Below, in pieces: positions 6,708 through 16,396 of a DNA stretch of 64,000 nt (its first letter is position 1; each line of letters opens with the position of its first letter). The position numbers were made by a program, and so were the translations under genes. This DNA comes from Thermococcus alcaliphilus. Its GTDB lineage: Archaea > Methanobacteriota_B > Thermococci > Thermococcales > Thermococcaceae. The stretch covers positions 1-64,000 of the forward strand of contig NZ_JAMXLV010000018.1 in assembly GCF_024054535.1 (NCBI RefSeq), written 5' to 3'. The notes under the pieces are model-generated. The model was not told the DNA's origin, made no database searches, and saw only the letters and a program-made list of their open reading frames with translations.

Positions 6708-8525
6708 TTAATAATACTTATCCAAACCAAGCTCCTTAAGCTTCTCCTCAGTTGGATATCCTTTCTCGTCCCAGCCTCTGAGCTTGTAGTATTTTGGAAG
6801 GATTTCATGGAGTTTTACCACGTGTCCTTTGTTGGGCCCTTCAGGCATCGGCTCTTCTAAGAACCTCTTGGGCAAAGTATCGTCTTTTTCTGGGACTAAG
6901 CCGGCTTTAAGGTTAAAGATCCTCTCAATGTTCCATACTCTCTCTCCCGCCTTGAGCCACTCGTCAGTTGTGTAATCAAAGCCTGTTGCAGCATTTAGCA
7001 TCTCAGCGTAATCATCTGCTCCAAGTGCAAAGCTTGTGAAGAGGCACAATCCGGAGGAATCAATTACCGCAGTTAGGTCTTGGAATATCTTAACCCACTT
7101 GGCTTTCTCCTCGCTTACATCGTGAGGATCAAGCTTTACTGGAACACCGAGGATTTCTGGACTGATCATGTATCCTCTAACGTGACATCCACCTCTGTTG
7201 GAGGTAGCATAAGTGACACCATGTCCTTCTGCTCCTCTTGGGTCGTAAGCCGGGAGCTCCTGCTTCTTAACGCTCATTGAGTACTCTGGATGCCCGTAGC
7301 TCTCAGCCAAGCGGTAGCTTCCTTCAGCTAGTTTGTCCCCAAAGCCCTCTCTAAGGGCTATCTTTTCAATGTAGTAATGGAGAACTTCGCTGTTGCCAAA
7401 CCTCAATGGTGGTGCATCTCCAAGCTCTTCCTGCTTTATGATTCCCTTCTCATAAAGCTCCATAGCTGCCGCTAGAGTTCCACCTGTTGAAATCGTGTCA
7501 AGACCAAATTCGTCACAGAGGTGGTTTGCTATCACTATGCTTGCCAGGTCATTTATACCACAGGTCGCACCAAGAGCCCATATGCTCTCGTATTCGGGAC
7601 CTTCGGTAATTCCTACAGCTGGGTGATATGAGACTCTTCCACATCCAATTGGACATGCAAAGCATGGGTGGTTCCTCACTAAATACTTTGCGGCCAAAGC
7701 TTCACCGCTCTGCTCATAGGCGTACTTAAAGACTCCTGTCTGGAAGTTGTACGTTGGATAAAGGCCGTTTTCATTTATTATGTTTACTAGAACTGCAGTT
7801 CCATACTGTGGAAGTCCTCCGCCCGTAATTGGATTCTCCTTTATCTTCTTTATCTTCTCCTTAACGACACTCATGAACTTTTCTTTGTCAGCAAGCTCTA
7901 CCTGCTTTGTTCCTCTGACGACAACAGCCTTCAAATTCTTGCTTCCCATTACTGCTCCAACACCGCTTCTTCCAGCTGCTCTGTGTTTGTCGTTCATTAT
8001 GTTTGCAAACCTTACAAGTTTCTCTCCCGCAGGCCCTATACAAGCAACTCTCGCCTTTTTGTCTCCAAACTCTTCAAGGAGCTTGTCCGTTGTTTCGCCA
8101 ACTCTCTTACCCCAGAGGTGGGAGGCATCTTTGATCTCCACATCTTCATCCTTTATGCTGATGTAAACTGGGTGATCTGCCTTTCCCTCAACAATAAGGA
8201 AGTCATAACCTGCAAACTTGAGCTCTGGTCCAAAGAAGCCACCGGAATTACTTGAGGCTATGAAGCCCGTTAATGGGGACTTTGTAACTACCATGTACCT
8301 GCCACCGGTTGGGGCGGTTGTTCCGGTCAAGGGGCCTGTGGCAAAGATTAACTTATTCTCTGGGCTGAATGGATCAACTTTTGGATCTATTTCCTCTAAA
8401 AGAAGCTTTGTTGCGAGACCTCTACCACCAATGAACTCCTTTGCGTCTTCTTCCTTTAGCTCTTCCACTTTTATTTCTCCCGTCGTTAGGTTAACTCTCA
8501 ATATTTTTCCCATATACCCAAACAT
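6708..8525 (-). CDS. aor: Tungsten aldehyde:ferredoxin oxidoreductase
   Basis: This 605-residue enzyme oxidises aldehydes from amino-acid breakdown to acids and reduces ferredoxin. The [4Fe-4S] ligands Cys288, Cys291, Cys295 and Cys494 fall at the same positions as in Pyrococcus furiosus AOR, with the pterin-binding DSSGLC context around Cys494. The length and nearly all blocks follow P. furiosus AOR rather than the FOR, GOR or WOR paralogues. GAGGTG lies 9 nt before the ATG. It leads a three-gene operon with a MoaD-like protein and a radical SAM maturase. The upstream region holds an inverted repeat (8630-8645). Confidence 0.97.
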   Translation of the reverse strand: MFGYMGKILRVNLTTGEIKVEELKEEDAKEFIGGRGLATKLLLEEIDPKVDPFSPENKLIFATGPLTGTTAPTGGRYMVVTKSPLTGFIASSNSGGFFGPELKFAGYDFLIVEGKADHPVYISIKDEDVEIKDASHLWGKRVGETTDKLLEEFGDKKARVACIGPAGEKLVRFANIMNDKHRAAGRSGVGAVMGSKNLKAVVVRGTKQVELADKEKFMSVVKEKIKKIKENPITGGGLPQYGTAVLVNIINENGLYPTYNFQTGVFKYAYEQSGEALAAKYLVRNHPCFACPIGCGRVSYHPAVGITEGPEYESIWALGATCGINDLASIVIANHLCDEFGLDTISTGGTLAAAMELYEKGIIKQEELGDAPPLRFGNSEVLHYYIEKIALREGFGDKLAEGSYRLAESYGHPEYSMSVKKQELPAYDPRGAEGHGVTYATSNRGGCHVRGYMISPEILGVPVKLDPHDVSEEKAKWVKIFQDLTAVIDSSGLCLFTSFALGADDYAEMLNAATGFDYTTDEWLKAGERVWNIERIFNLKAGLVPEKDDTLPKRFLEEPMPEGPNKGHVVKLHEILPKYYKLRGWDEKGYPTEEKLKELGLDKYY

Positions 8526-8565
8526 AAAGCAACACCTCGAACAAATATCAACATATAATTATGCA

Positions 8566-8593
8566 TTTCAAATTATAAAATTTGACGAAAATA
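8566..8593 (-). promoter_or_regulatory. AOR promoter region with shared 17-bp motif
   Basis: The leftward TATA-like TTTATAATTT lies near 8566-8577. The adjoining 17 bp AAAATTTGACGAAAATA (8577-8593) recurs exactly at 51544-51560, upstream of another leftward gene. In an AT-rich 64-kb window one such chance repeat is not surprising, so a regulatory meaning is only suggested. Confidence 0.35.
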
Positions 8594-8629
8594 AAATAAT
8601 TTGCAGAAAAGTAAGATGTTAAACAGCAA

Positions 8630-8645
8630 TGTTCACATCGGAACA
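8630..8645. promoter_or_regulatory. Inverted repeat TGTTC-n6-GAACA upstream of AOR
   Basis: Two 5-bp half-sites are separated by 6 bp, about 105 bp before the AOR start and 45 bp past the end of the DIPP synthase gene. The 11-bp repeat period suits a dimeric winged-helix regulator. No specific regulator is assigned. Confidence 0.35.
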
Positions 8646-8689
8646 CTATGTTGAATACAAATTCATTAATGTACGCAGATGTCCATAAA

Positions 8690-9973
8690 CTACTCTGGAA
8701 GTTTTTCCTTTTTTTGCACTAAATAAACTGTAGCGAACACCCGGATGTGGGTTATCAATGCTAGTGTTATGAAAATCAGCTCTATTCTCCCAATCAAACA
8801 AAGAACCATTGTTAAGAATATTCTTTCATCCCTTTTACCGAAAAGGTATTTCATTTGGGGAATTGCTTTATATATGTCAACAAAATACTCGCCTTTGTAA
8901 CGCTCTGTTGAGTAGCTTACCATGGCAGATCCAAAGATGGCTAGGGAAACTACCATCCACCCCCATATGTTTGGGTGTAAGTGGAGGGCAAGTGCCAACA
9001 ACACGAAAAAGTCGACGTATCTATCCAAGATAGAATCAAAATATCCGCCGAACTTACTTGTTTTCATTGCAGCCCTTGCTATCTCCCCATCGACTCCATC
9101 GAGAATTGAGTTTAACTGGTACAGCAGCCCACCAATAGGAGGGCTAATAAAAGCTACAACAGCCGCGATTATACCAACCACAAAGGAAAATAGCGTCATA
9201 TGGATTGGTTCAACATAATCTACGAGAGCTTCACTGATCTTTGTGGATATCCTTCTGTTCAAATACCTCGATATGACTCCATCCCCACTGCCTTTTATGG
9301 CATTCCTTATCAAGAACTTCTTGGCTTTTTTGATATCTTCTGGTGTGTCAATGTCCATCCAGAAAAGTCCACTTACTTCAAATACTTCCAAGCCAGCCTC
9401 TTTGACGATTTCAGCTAATTCAAGCTTCTCTTTTTCTCTGATCAGCTTTTCTATTATCTCAAAGATATCCCGCTCTAGAACAAAAAATCCCGTATCCAAG
9501 GCGTCGTACTCTTCAAGTGCTTTTCCAATATCTGCTACTCTTCCATCGTCTATTTTCACCTTTGTGGCTTCTTCAGTATTTGTGAATTTCCCTTCCCTAT
9601 CAACTACAAGTCCCTTACCTTTTAGAGCTTTCCTAATGAAGGTCTCTTCATAAACGTGGTCGCTCATCACTACAACAAACCTGCCTGAGACGTATGAACG
9701 GGCGAGATATAAGCTGTATCCATTCCCCCTTTCTGGGAACTCATTAATCACGAGCTGATATCTAAAGTTATTTTTCCTTAAAAATTCCTCAAACTTTTCT
9801 TTGTATAACGGGTTGGTAATAATCACAAACTCATCAATTCCTTCCATTTCAAGAATTTTCATCGTTCTGTAAAGTATCTCCCTTCCAGCAACTTTTATTA
9901 GGCCCTTGGGAGTTTCCTTGCTGAGTTTTCCCATTCGAGTTCCAAGCCCAGCCGCCAGAATTACCGCTTTCAT
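8690..9973 (-). CDS. Bifunctional inositol-1-P cytidylyltransferase / DIPP synthase
   Basis: This is a 427-residue fusion. The first ~230 residues form a sugar-nucleotidyltransferase fold (GLGTRMG near residues 9-15) that makes CDP-inositol. The rest is a membrane CDP-alcohol phosphatidyltransferase with the complete signature D-x2-DG-x2-AR-x8-G-x3-D-x3-D, followed by hydrophobic helices. The enzyme condenses CDP-inositol with inositol-1-phosphate to the phosphorylated precursor of di-myo-inositol phosphate, a solute accumulated by Thermococcales under heat stress. It is monocistronic and divergent from the carboxypeptidase gene. The fused arrangement is known in Thermococcus and Pyrococcus. 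Confidence 0.93.
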   Translation of the reverse strand: MKAVILAAGLGTRMGKLSKETPKGLIKVAGREILYRTMKILEMEGIDEFVIITNPLYKEKFEEFLRKNNFRYQLVINEFPERGNGYSLYLARSYVSGRFVVVMSDHVYEETFIRKALKGKGLVVDREGKFTNTEEATKVKIDDGRVADIGKALEEYDALDTGFFVLERDIFEIIEKLIREKEKLELAEIVKEAGLEVFEVSGLFWMDIDTPEDIKKAKKFLIRNAIKGSGDGVISRYLNRRISTKISEALVDYVEPIHMTLFSFVVGIIAAVVAFISPPIGGLLYQLNSILDGVDGEIARAAMKTSKFGGYFDSILDRYVDFFVLLALALHLHPNIWGWMVVSLAIFGSAMVSYSTERYKGEYFVDIYKAIPQMKYLFGKRDERIFLTMVLCLIGRIELIFITLALITHIRVFATVYLVQKKEKLPE

Positions 9974-10103
9974 CTTGCATCCTCAATATCTTTTTCTTGG
10001 TTTTCTAAAAAGTTTTAGTGTTTTCAAGCGAGTTTTTTGCGTTAAGATGCATGTCGAAAGAGTTAAAAATATTGTGAGCTTAGATACACATAGGTGAACA
10101 AAG

Positions 10104-11606
10104 ATGGCTGAGGAGATATTCCAAAACGAGACCATAAAACAGATTTTAGCCCACTATAGGAAAATATGGGCAATTGGACACGCTCAGAGCGTCCTTGGGT
10201 GGGATATGGAAGTAAACATGCCCAAAATGGGAATAACCGAGAGGAGCACTGCACAGGGGGAGCTTTCAGTTTTGGCCCATAGTTTTATGCTGGAGCCAAA
10301 GTTTGTTGAGCTTGTAGAGAAAGCAGCTGGAGAAGAGTTAAACGATTATGAGAGAGGAGTCGTCAGAGTACTGCAGAGGGAGATAAGAATAGCAAAGGCA
10401 TTTCCGCCGGAGTTCGTTAGGGAGCTAAGCGAAGTTAGAAGCAAAGCAACCATGGCATGGGCTGAAGCGAAGGAAAAGGATGACTTCAAGAAGTTTGAAC
10501 CGTGGCTTGATAAAATAATAGAGCTTGCGAAGAAAGCAACAGAGTACCTCGGCTATGAGGAGTATCCATACGATGCCCTCCTTGACCTCTATGAGGAAGG
10601 ATTGAGGACGAGGGATTTGGAACCGATATTTGAAAAACTAGAGAAAGAACTGAAGCCAATTCTGGACAGAATACTTGAAGAGGGCAAGGTTCCTAGAGAA
10701 CATCCCCTAGAGAAGGAGGAATACGATGTTGAGAGTATGAAAAAAGTCAACTTGAAAGTTCTTGAGCTCTTGGGATATCCTTTAGGAACAAGAGGTCGCT
10801 TGGATGTGTCACCTCATCCGTTCACGACGGAGTTCGGAATCCACGATGTAAGGATAACAACCAGATACGAGGGCTTTGATTTCAGGAGAACCCTTTTAGC
10901 TGTGGTTCACGAATTTGGTCATGCGCTCTACGAGCTCCAGGTGGATGAGAGGTTTATGTTCTCTCCAATAGCTGGAGGAGTATCCCTTGGAATCCACGAA
11001 AGCCAGAGCAGATTTTGGGAGAACATCATTGGAAGAAGCAGGGAATTTGCAGGGTTAATTTATCCAATTCTCAAGGAAAATCTTCCATTCATATCAAAAT
11101 ACACTGAAGATGACATCTATAACTACTTCAACATAGTTAGGCCAGATTTCATAAGGGTAGAGGCAGATGAAGTTACCTATAACCTGCACATCCTCTTGAG
11201 GTATAAACTTGAGAAGCTCATGGTAAACGAAGAGGTCAAGGCTAAGGATTTACCTGAGCTCTGGAACGACGAGATAGAAAGGCTTCTCGGCATAAGACCA
11301 AAGAACTACAAAGAGGGAATTCTCCAAGATATTCACTGGGCCCACGGAACCGTTGGCTACTTCCCCACCTACAGCCTCGGAACACTCTTGGCAACGCAGA
11401 TTAGGAGCTACATCCTTAGAGACATCCCGGACTTCTACGAAAAGGTCGCAAACGGAGAATTTGCGCCGATAAGAGAATGGTTAAGGGAAAAAGTGCACAA
11501 ATACGGAAGCATGTATCCACCAAAGGAGTTGCTTGAGAGAAGCTTCGGAGAAGGCATAAATCCAGAATACTTCATAGAATACATAAAGGAGAAATATCTA
11601 GGCTGA
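10104..11606 (+). CDS. Thermostable metallocarboxypeptidase (M32)
   Basis: The 500-residue cytosolic carboxypeptidase belongs to the Taq/Pfu family. The metal motif HEFGH occupies residues 269-273, as in P. furiosus carboxypeptidase, and the family signature HESQSRFWEN follows. It releases C-terminal amino acids from peptides, except before proline. GGTG lies 8 nt before the ATG. A TATA-like TAAAAATATT near 10063-10072 would start transcription near 10093. It overlaps the convergent ASCH gene by 9 bp. Confidence 0.96.
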   Translation: MAEEIFQNETIKQILAHYRKIWAIGHAQSVLGWDMEVNMPKMGITERSTAQGELSVLAHSFMLEPKFVELVEKAAGEELNDYERGVVRVLQREIRIAKAFPPEFVRELSEVRSKATMAWAEAKEKDDFKKFEPWLDKIIELAKKATEYLGYEEYPYDALLDLYEEGLRTRDLEPIFEKLEKELKPILDRILEEGKVPREHPLEKEEYDVESMKKVNLKVLELLGYPLGTRGRLDVSPHPFTTEFGIHDVRITTRYEGFDFRRTLLAVVHEFGHALYELQVDERFMFSPIAGGVSLGIHESQSRFWENIIGRSREFAGLIYPILKENLPFISKYTEDDIYNYFNIVRPDFIRVEADEVTYNLHILLRYKLEKLMVNEEVKAKDLPELWNDEIERLLGIRPKNYKEGILQDIHWAHGTVGYFPTYSLGTLLATQIRSYILRDIPDFYEKVANGEFAPIREWLREKVHKYGSMYPPKELLERSFGEGINPEYFIEYIKEKYLG

Positions 11607-11954
11607 AGTCCCTTCCTTTTTTTCTATCTCCTCTATTGGCTCTACTTCAATCGCTACAACCCCATATTTCCTTTCTTCCTCTTCGCTGTAAAATTTTCTG
11701 TAGATTTTTACTCCTTCATCTATGCTCTTCACGTTTGGGAGAACCCTATCAAGTCCTTCTTTCTCAAGCATTTCCTTGAACGATGGATAGACCCTCAAGG
11801 CTTTTACTCTTACTTTTAAGCGTCCCTCAAAAACTATTACATCTCCCGGCTTTATCTGCCTTCGTTTTTCATCGTACAGCCTTCCCTCAATCTTCTTTTT
11901 TCCCTCTTTTATCAGCTTCAGATACTCCTCTTGAAGCCCCATTTCCCACTCCAT
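11598..11954 (-). CDS. ASCH-domain protein
   Basis: The 118-residue protein has the beta-barrel ASCH fold related to PUA and is thought to bind RNA. The family motif is the N-terminal LKLIKEGKKKIEGRLYD region with the characteristic E-x-R. GGTGATG precedes the ATG. It starts one nucleotide after the end of the geranylgeranyl reductase gene, so the two are cotranscribed, though no functional link is known. Its end overlaps the M32 carboxypeptidase gene tail to tail. Confidence 0.82.
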   Translation of the reverse strand: MEWEMGLQEEYLKLIKEGKKKIEGRLYDEKRRQIKPGDVIVFEGRLKVRVKALRVYPSFKEMLEKEGLDRVLPNVKSIDEGVKIYRKFYSEEEERKYGVVAIEVEPIEEIEKKEGTSA

Positions 11955-11955
11955 T

Positions 11956-13074
11956 TTACATCACCAGGTATCTCAATAACATTGGAGTGACTCTCAAAGC
12001 CCTTGCAAGCAAACGTGGATGCTTTACAAGAGCAGTTATTGTTTTCTTGTGGTCGTCAAAGTCTGCATAGTTCTCTATTACTTCTATCGCTTCTCTGCTT
12101 GAAAGAACTTCAAAGAGCTTCTCTATTTTTTCTTGGTCGAGGGCTTTGAAAAGCTTCCTAACTCTGAGCCCAAAGGCGATCTGCTTCTTTATATCTCCAC
12201 AGAGCTTTTCGTAAATAGCCAAGTTATTCCTTCTTATGGCGTATCTGAGTGCATGAGCACAGAGCATCCCGTATACAATACCTCCAGCCGTTAGAGGCTT
12301 TATCTGCAAAGCGGCATCTCCCACTAGTGCAACGTTTCCCTTTACCCATGGCTTTCTAAATCCAAAACCGACGTTTCCGGCTTTTATCTCAACAACTTGT
12401 GTTTCTTTGAGGAGCCTTAGCCTTAAAAACCTCATAAGTGCATCGTAGCTTCCAAAAGTGCCCACTCTTGCTAGGGATTCGTTTACCGGAGCAACCCACA
12501 TGAAGAACTCCCCGTTTATGTCTTTGTTCACCCACACTTCAACAAAATCCTTCTTTTTAAAGTCTCCAACTACTTCAACTTCGTAACCGCTCAAAAATTC
12601 CGCCTCTGCTCTTGCCCCAATTTCCTGGGCGACTTTGCTTGACACTCCATCGGCTCCAACGTAGAAATCGCCCTCTATCTCGAACCTCTCGTTAAACCTC
12701 TGTACAAGAGCTTTTCCATTTTTAAACCCTAAGAATCTGGCCCCCATATAGTATTCGGCACCTTTTTTGACCGCTCTCTCGGCAAGGCTCTTTTCGAGAA
12801 TCTTCCTGTCGACCATATATGCCTGTGGGGCTTTCTTTTTTATTTCAAAGCTCTGAATTCTGGAATAAAACACCGCGCCTCTGAACTCGTTAAGAATTGC
12901 TTCCCTTGGAAGGTTGAGCTTTTCAAAATTTTCTGCCCCGATTATACCCGTGCACGCCTTACCTCCAAAAGAGGTCTTTGCTTCAATTAGTGCAACCTTA
13001 AACTCTCCCGCAAGAAGATTTGCAAGATAATTCCCAACTGCTCCCCCACCTATTATCACAACATCATACTTCAT
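11956..13074 (-). CDS. Geranylgeranyl reductase family flavoprotein
   Basis: This 372-residue FAD protein begins with the dinucleotide motif GGGAVGN and carries the second FAD motif GDAALQIKPLTAGGI. The family saturates the isoprenoid chains of archaeal membrane lipids (digeranylgeranylglycerophospholipid reductase) or other prenyl groups. The ATG at 13074 has GGTGA five nucleotides before it; a GTG at 13083 lies inside that site. It is divergent from pcp, with about 60 bp of shared promoter DNA. Which lipid it acts on cannot be told from sequence, because archaea often carry several paralogues. Confidence 0.85.
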   Translation of the reverse strand: MKYDVVIIGGGAVGNYLANLLAGEFKVALIEAKTSFGGKACTGIIGAENFEKLNLPREAILNEFRGAVFYSRIQSFEIKKKAPQAYMVDRKILEKSLAERAVKKGAEYYMGARFLGFKNGKALVQRFNERFEIEGDFYVGADGVSSKVAQEIGARAEAEFLSGYEVEVVGDFKKKDFVEVWVNKDINGEFFMWVAPVNESLARVGTFGSYDALMRFLRLRLLKETQVVEIKAGNVGFGFRKPWVKGNVALVGDAALQIKPLTAGGIVYGMLCAHALRYAIRRNNLAIYEKLCGDIKKQIAFGLRVRKLFKALDQEKIEKLFEVLSSREAIEVIENYADFDDHKKTITALVKHPRLLARALRVTPMLLRYLVM

Positions 13075-13138
13075 AAGCTTCACCGAAAAGTGTAACCTTT
13101 AAATCTTAATTAAACTTTAGCTTTTTTTGGTGGCTAAA

Positions 13139-13741
13139 ATGAAAGTCTTGGTTACTGGTTTTGAGCCTTTCGGGGGAGAGAAAATAAACCCCTCTTGGGA
13201 AGCCGTCAAGGAGCTTCCTGAGAAGATCGGAAATGCAGAGATAATAAAGCATCAGCTTCCAGTGAGCTTTAAGGGAGTTAAAGAAAAGCTGCCCAAGATT
13301 ATAGAAGATGTTAGGCCGGATGTTGTAGTCCTCACAGGCCAGGCTGGTGGAAGGGTTAACATAACCGTTGAAAGGGTCGCGATAAACGTTATGGATGCAA
13401 GGATGGAAGACAACGAGGGATACAAGCCAGAGGACGAACCAATATTTGAAGATGCTCCAGCGGCTTATTTTGCTACAATACCTGTAAAGAGAATTGTAAA
13501 TGCTCTAAGGGAGAATAAAATTCCCGCCATGGTGTCCAACTCAGCCGGAACCTACGTATGCAACACCGCCATGTACACAGCTCTGCACTACATAGCAATA
13601 AATGGATTAGAGGCGAAAGCGGGCTTTATACACGTCCCATATATCCCTGAGCAGGTTTTAGAAAAGCCACAACCTTCGATGAGTCTCGAGATGATAAGGA
13701 AAGCAATAGAAATAGCAATAAAAGAAAGCATAAAGAGTTAG
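13139..13741 (+). CDS. pcp: Pyrrolidone-carboxylate peptidase
   Basis: This 200-residue C15 cysteine peptidase removes N-terminal pyroglutamate. Visible motifs are the N-terminal [14 protein letters not shown], the glutamate in [14 protein letters not shown], the nucleophile in SAGTYVCN and the histidine in [11 protein letters not shown]. The ATG at 13139 is preceded by TTGGTGG; the upstream in-frame TTG is discarded. Its stop overlaps the convergent proS stop by 4 bp. Confidence 0.95.
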   Translation: MKVLVTGFEPFGGEKINPSWEAVKELPEKIGNAEIIKHQLPVSFKGVKEKLPKIIEDVRPDVVVLTGQAGGRVNITVERVAINVMDARMEDNEGYKPEDEPIFEDAPAAYFATIPVKRIVNALRENKIPAMVSNSAGTYVCNTAMYTALHYIAINGLEAKAGFIHVPYIPEQVLEKPQPSMSLEMIRKAIEIAIKESIKS

Positions 13742-15204
13742 TACGTCCTTGCAAACCTTGCTATGTACTTCGCTTCTTTTCCACAGTGGGCACACTTCTT
13801 TCCTTCAATCTTTGCAGTTTCTTCTGGGTATGGTATTCCGAGCATACTTGCATCTAGGATTTCTTCCATCTCAACACCACAGCTCTCTTCACCACACCAT
13901 GGAAGCTCTACTACTCCTCTTCTGTCTTCAAAGAGCTGTTTAGCTTCTTCTATTGTGTCAACTCTCTTTATGTGGCTCTCCAAGAACTCTTTTGCCCTTG
14001 CGTAGAGGTTTTCCATTATTGCATCGAGGGTCTTTCTAACTTCTTCAACGATTTTTTCCCTCTCGACGGTGAATTTTTCAAAGGTGTCTCTTCTTGCCAA
14101 CACTGCCTTTTTGCTCTCGACGTCCCTCGGCCCCACTTCAATTCTCAATGGGACGCCCTTAATTTCCCAGTCGTAGAATTTCCTTCCAGGCCTTATCTCC
14201 TCTCTATCATCCACATGAACTCTAATGCCAGCCGTCTTGAGCTCTTCGGCAATTTCCTTGGCATAGGCATTAACATCGTATGGAGAGTCCTTCATTGGGA
14301 TCGGAACTATCACCACTTGAATGGGAGCTATTGTTGGGGGAAGTACAAGGCCGTTGTCGTCTCCATGTACCGCCATGACAGCAGCAAGCAATCTTTCGCT
14401 CATTCCAAATGTAGTTTGGTGAACATAGTCGTGGGTTCCGTCTTCTTTTTCATAGGTTATCTCGTATGCCTTTGCAAAATTCTGCTTGTAGTTGTGCATT
14501 GTTCCAATTTGTAGAGTCCTTCCATCGGGCATTATTACTTCTGCACCAAGAGAGTAGAATGCTCCTGGGAACTTATCCCAGTCCGGTCTTTTTGAGACAA
14601 TGTAAGGTAAAGCGAGTTTTTTGGCAAGGTTGTCAAATATCTCAAGGTCTTCTTTTATTTGCCTTTCGGCATCTTCAAAGCTGTCATGAGCGGTGTGAGA
14701 CTCAAAGAATCTGCTTATTTCTCTTACTCTGATCAAAGGTCTTGTGTGTTTCGTTTCATATCTATAAACGTTAACTATCTGGTAAACCTTGAAGGGCAGA
14801 TCTGCATGAGACCTAATCCATAGGTTAAACATAGGGTACATAGCGGTTTCACTAGTTGGTCTCAAAATAAGCTTTATATCTAGGGGCTTCTCACCAGCTT
14901 GTGTTACCCACAAAACTTCCCCATGGAATCCCGCTATGTGCTCTGCCTCTTTCTCAAACTCTGTCTCTGGAATTAAAGCTGGAAAGAGCACCTCATCGTG
15001 CCCGGTTCTTCTCATCTCCTCATGGATGAAGTTTTCGATGTTTCTCATAATTCTCAATCCATATGGCAACCAAACGTTCATTCCCTTTACTGGATATCTC
15101 TTGTCCTGTATCTCAGCGAGCTCTATCATTTCATTGTACCATTCGCTGAACTCGTTAGACCACCTTTCTCTCTTTACTTTTGGTTTTTTACTGGCATCAC
15201 CCAT
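13738..15204 (-). CDS. proS: Prolyl-tRNA synthetase (archaeal type)
   Basis: This 488-residue class II synthetase charges tRNA-Pro. Motif 2 is visible in [20 protein letters not shown], and the anticodon-binding domain follows the catalytic core. The C-terminal extension with CGEESCG and CAHCG is the zinc-bearing tail of eukaryote/archaeal-type ProRS. GGTGG is placed properly before the ATG. It is divergent from the 2-hydroxyacid dehydrogenase gene. Confidence 0.97.
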   Translation of the reverse strand: MGDASKKPKVKRERWSNEFSEWYNEMIELAEIQDKRYPVKGMNVWLPYGLRIMRNIENFIHEEMRRTGHDEVLFPALIPETEFEKEAEHIAGFHGEVLWVTQAGEKPLDIKLILRPTSETAMYPMFNLWIRSHADLPFKVYQIVNVYRYETKHTRPLIRVREISRFFESHTAHDSFEDAERQIKEDLEIFDNLAKKLALPYIVSKRPDWDKFPGAFYSLGAEVIMPDGRTLQIGTMHNYKQNFAKAYEITYEKEDGTHDYVHQTTFGMSERLLAAVMAVHGDDNGLVLPPTIAPIQVVIVPIPMKDSPYDVNAYAKEIAEELKTAGIRVHVDDREEIRPGRKFYDWEIKGVPLRIEVGPRDVESKKAVLARRDTFEKFTVEREKIVEEVRKTLDAIMENLYARAKEFLESHIKRVDTIEEAKQLFEDRRGVVELPWCGEESCGVEMEEILDASMLGIPYPEETAKIEGKKCAHCGKEAKYIARFARTY

Positions 15205-15311
15205 AAACTCACCACCTATCCCTTAAAAATGTCCAATGTTTTTTAATCTTTCGCAGATTTCTCAAAAAGTTTTATTAACATGTTTCGATGAAAGTTTTAG
15301 TGGTGAAAGAA

Positions 15312-16313
15312 ATGAAGCCAAAAGTCTTGGTTCTTTTTAACATGAAGAGTGAACCTTTAGAGCTCTTGAAGCAGTATTGCGACGTTGATGTCTTAGTTTA
15401 TCCAGAGAAGGAAAAGATACTGGAAATAATAGGCGAATACGACGGATTAATAGTCTCACCCTTGAATAGGGTGGATAAAGAAATAATTGAGAAAGGAGAG
15501 AAGCTTAAGGTCATAAGTACCCACTCCGCTGGCTACGACCATATAGACCTTGAAGCAGCAACTGAAAAGGGAATATACGTAACAAAGGTTAGTGGAGTTT
15601 TAAGTGAAGCCGTTGCAGAGTTTGCCGTGGGTTTGACCATAGCTCTTCTGAGAAAAATTGCCTATTCAGACAAGTTCGTGAGAAGGGGCCTTTGGGACTC
15701 TCACAGGACGGTTTGGGGATGGTACAAAAGAGTGGAAACAGTCTACGGCAAGAAGGTTGGAATCCTCGGAATGGGCCCAATAGGCAAAGCTATAGCAAGA
15801 AGAATGAAAGCCCTTGGAACGGAGATTTACTACTGGAGCAGAAGCAGAAAAGAGGATATAGAAAAGGAAGTAAGTGCAAAGTGGCTTCCACTTGAGGAGG
15901 TCTTAAAGCAGAGCGACATAGTTATCCTTGCCCTTCCTTCAACTCCCGAGACATACCACATAATAAATGAGGAAAGACTTAAGCTCATGGAAGGAAAGTA
16001 TCTAATAAACATAGGAAGAGGAAGCTTAGTTGACGAAAAAGCCCTTATTAAAGCCCTAAAAGAAGGAAAACTCAAGGGATTTGCCACTGACGTTTACGAA
16101 AAAGAGCCACTTCAAGAAAGCGAACTCTTTGAAATGGAATGGGAGACCGTGCTTACTCCACATCACGCAGGATTGGCGAAAGAGGCTATGGAGGACATGG
16201 GGTTCCAAGCAGTAAACAATCTGCTATCGATTTTTAGGGGCGAAATTCCGGAAAACCTCGTAAACAAGGAGGTTCTTAAAATAAGGCCAATAGAAGAAGT
16301 TAAACTCCTCTGA
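15312..16313 (+). CDS. D-isomer-specific 2-hydroxyacid dehydrogenase (glyoxylate reductase-like)
   Basis: This is a 333-residue NAD(P)-dependent dehydrogenase. The Rossmann motif GMGPIGKA lies in the middle, with the catalytic Arg-Glu-His set visible in NIGRGSLVDE, TDVYEKEPL and TPHHAGL. The ATG at 15312 (MKPKVLV) is chosen because GGTGA is 5 nt before it. The ATG at 15288 lies too close to the TATA-like TTTTATTA near 15270. The exact substrate (glyoxylate, hydroxypyruvate or a longer 2-keto acid) is undetermined. Confidence 0.85.
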   Translation: MKPKVLVLFNMKSEPLELLKQYCDVDVLVYPEKEKILEIIGEYDGLIVSPLNRVDKEIIEKGEKLKVISTHSAGYDHIDLEAATEKGIYVTKVSGVLSEAVAEFAVGLTIALLRKIAYSDKFVRRGLWDSHRTVWGWYKRVETVYGKKVGILGMGPIGKAIARRMKALGTEIYYWSRSRKEDIEKEVSAKWLPLEEVLKQSDIVILALPSTPETYHIINEERLKLMEGKYLINIGRGSLVDEKALIKALKEGKLKGFATDVYEKEPLQESELFEMEWETVLTPHHAGLAKEAMEDMGFQAVNNLLSIFRGEIPENLVNKEVLKIRPIEEVKLL

Positions 16314-16396
16314 CATTTCTTTTAACTTTTTAACTTTTAAGTTATAAGTTCCCACTTCAGCATGAAGGGAAAATAAGCCAAAAAGAAGCTAAAGGG

